Below, one piece after another: positions 4,605 through 5,656 of a DNA stretch of 5,656 nt (within the stretch, counting starts at the first letter, position 1; every line of letters starts with the position of its first letter). The stretch covers positions 1 to 5,656 of the forward strand of contig JAHEEH010000154.1 in the NCBI GenBank assembly GCA_024640835.1, given 5' to 3'. The stretch comes from Bacteroidota bacterium (GTDB lineage: Bacteria; Bacteroidota; Rhodothermia; Rhodothermales; UBA10348). The notes under the pieces were generated by a model. The model had not been told where the DNA came from. It saw only the letters and a list, made by a program, of their open reading frames with translations, and did no database searches. Both the position numbers and the translations under genes were made by a program.

Positions 4605-5656
4605 TTGGAAGCTGACCCTCCCCACGTTCTGCCGGCACTGTTCCAGACAGCTGCGCAGGCAGTAGAGGTCGATCCACTATCGATCGCTCTTGGCGGAGCG
4701 GCGCTGCTTTTCCTGCTGCTCGTGTCGTCCCTGGTCTCGGGTTCAGAGGTCGCGCTCTTCTCCATCGACGCCGGCATGCGTGAGCAGCTCAAGGCGGCCG
4801 GAGACCGGGCAAGCCTGAGGGTTCTTCGTCTGCTCGAACGCCCGCGGGCGTTGCTCGTATCGATCCTCATTCTCAACACGGTCGTGAACGTCGGGGCCGC
4901 CGTGCTGGCCGCGATCCTCACGCACCGCATGGCGGCGGCCTACGGGTGGAGCGAGGCCCTCACGTTCGTGGGGGAAGTGATCGCGCTCACGTTCGTTCTC
5001 CTGGTCGTCAGCGAGATTTCCCCGAAGCTCCTGGCCAGCCGGAACGCGATCGGCTTCGCCCGGCGTGTCTCCCTCCCCCTGGCAGCGGCCTTCCGTGCGC
5101 TGGCGCCCCTGTCCGGGGCAATCGCGCGCCGGATGGCCGCCTTCCACGGTCGATTCGCCACTACGGACACCCGGCTCTCGGGCGAGGACCTCAAGGCCAT
5201 GGCCGAGATCGGGGAAGCTCACGGATCCCTGGAGGAGGAGGAGCGGGAGCTCATTCACTCGATCGTCGAGTTCGGGGAGACGACGGTGCGTGAGATCATG
5301 GTCAGCCGACTCGACATCGTCGCCCTGCCGGCGGGTGCGACGCTGCGGGACGCGGTGGACACCATCCGGCGAAGCGGACATTCGCGCATGCCCCTGTTCG
5401 TGGAGCACCTGGACAACATCCTGGGCGTCGTCTACGCGAAGGATCTGCTCCGGTACACGGCCTCGCACGCCCGCGAGGAGCATGTCGACTGGACCCGGAT
5501 CACGCGCCCCCCCATGTTCGTGCCCCTGGGCAAGAAGCTGGACGACCTCCTGAGGGACTTCCAGTCGCGGAAGACCCACATCGCCATCGTCGTCGACGAA
5601 TACGGCGGTACGGCCGGCCTGGTCACGCTCGAGAACGTGCTGGAGGAGATCGTCGG
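4605..5656 (+). CDS. CNNM (DUF21) plus CBS-pair membrane protein, CorC/GldE-like (3' end outside the window)
   Basis: 350 codons are visible and the frame is open at the right edge. The family is linked to Mg2+/Co2+ handling (CorC, CNNM), and the GldE branch to gliding proteins in Bacteroidetes. The N-terminal CNNM domain has helix 1 at about 24-46 ending SGSEVALFS, helix 2 at 82-106 containing NTVVN (91-95), helix 3 at 120-136, and the conserved SEISPK (136-141). A cytosolic part follows: LEEEERELIHSIVEFGETTVREIM (from 209), CBS1 with HSRMPLF (259-265) and YAKDLL (277-282), then CBS2 with DEYGGTAGLVTLENVLEEIV (331-350), where the window ends. The usual MTPR motif reads MVSR (232-235). A C-terminal CorC/HlyC domain is expected beyond the edge. 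No ATG lies in frame before helix 1. TTG at 4605 is preferred because it gives a GldE-like DPP leader, but no good Shine-Dalgarno precedes it. The family is certain; the start and the GldE subtype are tentative. Confidence 0.92.
   Translation, partial: MEADPPHVLPALFQTAAQAVEVDPLSIALGGAALLFLLLVSSLVSGSEVALFSIDAGMREQLKAAGDRASLRVLRLLERPRALLVSILILNTVVNVGAAVLAAILTHRMAAAYGWSEALTFVGEVIALTFVLLVVSEISPKLLASRNAIGFARRVSLPLAAAFRALAPLSGAIARRMAAFHGRFATTDTRLSGEDLKAMAEIGEAHGSLEEEERELIHSIVEFGETTVREIMVSRLDIVALPAGATLRDAVDTIRRSGHSRMPLFVEHLDNILGVVYAKDLLRYTASHAREEHVDWTRITRPPMFVPLGKKLDDLLRDFQSRKTHIAIVVDEYGGTAGLVTLENVLEEIV

Noticed and set aside
3176..4930. A 584-codon open frame on the minus strand opposite the transporter gene
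   Set aside because: Its translation is a low-complexity run of charged residues (R, D, E, H, G) typical of the antisense of a hydrophobic GC-rich gene, with no recognisable domain. The plus-strand transporter motifs are unmistakable.
4743..5579. A 278-codon minus-strand frame opposite the CNNM/CBS gene
   Set aside because: It is compositionally biased antisense, while the plus strand carries conserved CNNM and CBS motifs throughout.

Overview
The window is GC-rich bacterial chromosomal DNA holding six protein-coding genes. The frame at the left edge is open and the last gene runs off the right edge. No rRNA, tRNA, CRISPR array, insertion sequence or prophage signal was seen. The taxon cannot be fixed from sequence alone. 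The closest hint is an ssb gene followed downstream by a GldE-like CNNM/CBS membrane protein, an adjacency known from Bacteroidetes. Together with a bacterial microcompartment (BMC) vertex protein and high GC, this suggests a high-GC FCB-group lineage (for example Eisenbacteria-, Krumholzibacteria- or Gemmatimonadota-like). That placement is a low-confidence inference.

Layout, left to right. (1) Positions 1-957, +: C-terminal part of a classical AAA+ ATPase with intact Walker A, Walker B and arginine fingers, but an alanine at the sensor-1 asparagine position. (2) 1089-1370, +: a 93-residue EutN/CcmL-type vertex protein with its own promoter-like sequence, in which a perfect dyad fills the 17-nt spacer. 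(3) 1374-2189, -: a two-domain MazG nucleotide pyrophosphohydrolase, convergent with the vertex gene and only 3 nt from it. (4) 2190-2484: a 295-nt divergent control region with a DnaA-box-like 9-mer, two small hairpins and -10-like sequences. (5) 2485-2955, +: single-stranded DNA-binding protein with a textbook Shine-Dalgarno site and a DDELPF tail. (6) 3164-4531, +: an 11-helix NSS/SLC6-type sodium-coupled amino-acid transporter, bounded by terminator-like and promoter-like sequences. (7) 4605 to the right edge, +: a CNNM (DUF21) plus CBS-pair protein of the CorC/GldE type, probably starting at TTG.

Functionally this is mostly housekeeping: nucleotide-pool cleaning (MazG), replication and repair (SSB), solute uptake (NSS) and probable divalent-cation handling (CNNM/CBS). 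The AAA+ and vertex pair at the left is the least ordinary part and could be the edge of a microcompartment locus lying before position 1. No shell hexamer or cargo enzyme is visible to confirm that. I found no convincing undescribed system. The points worth a second look are the AAA+/vertex pairing, the dyad promoter, the DnaA-like box beside ssb, and a recurring GTAYCWT element before all four downstream plus-strand genes.
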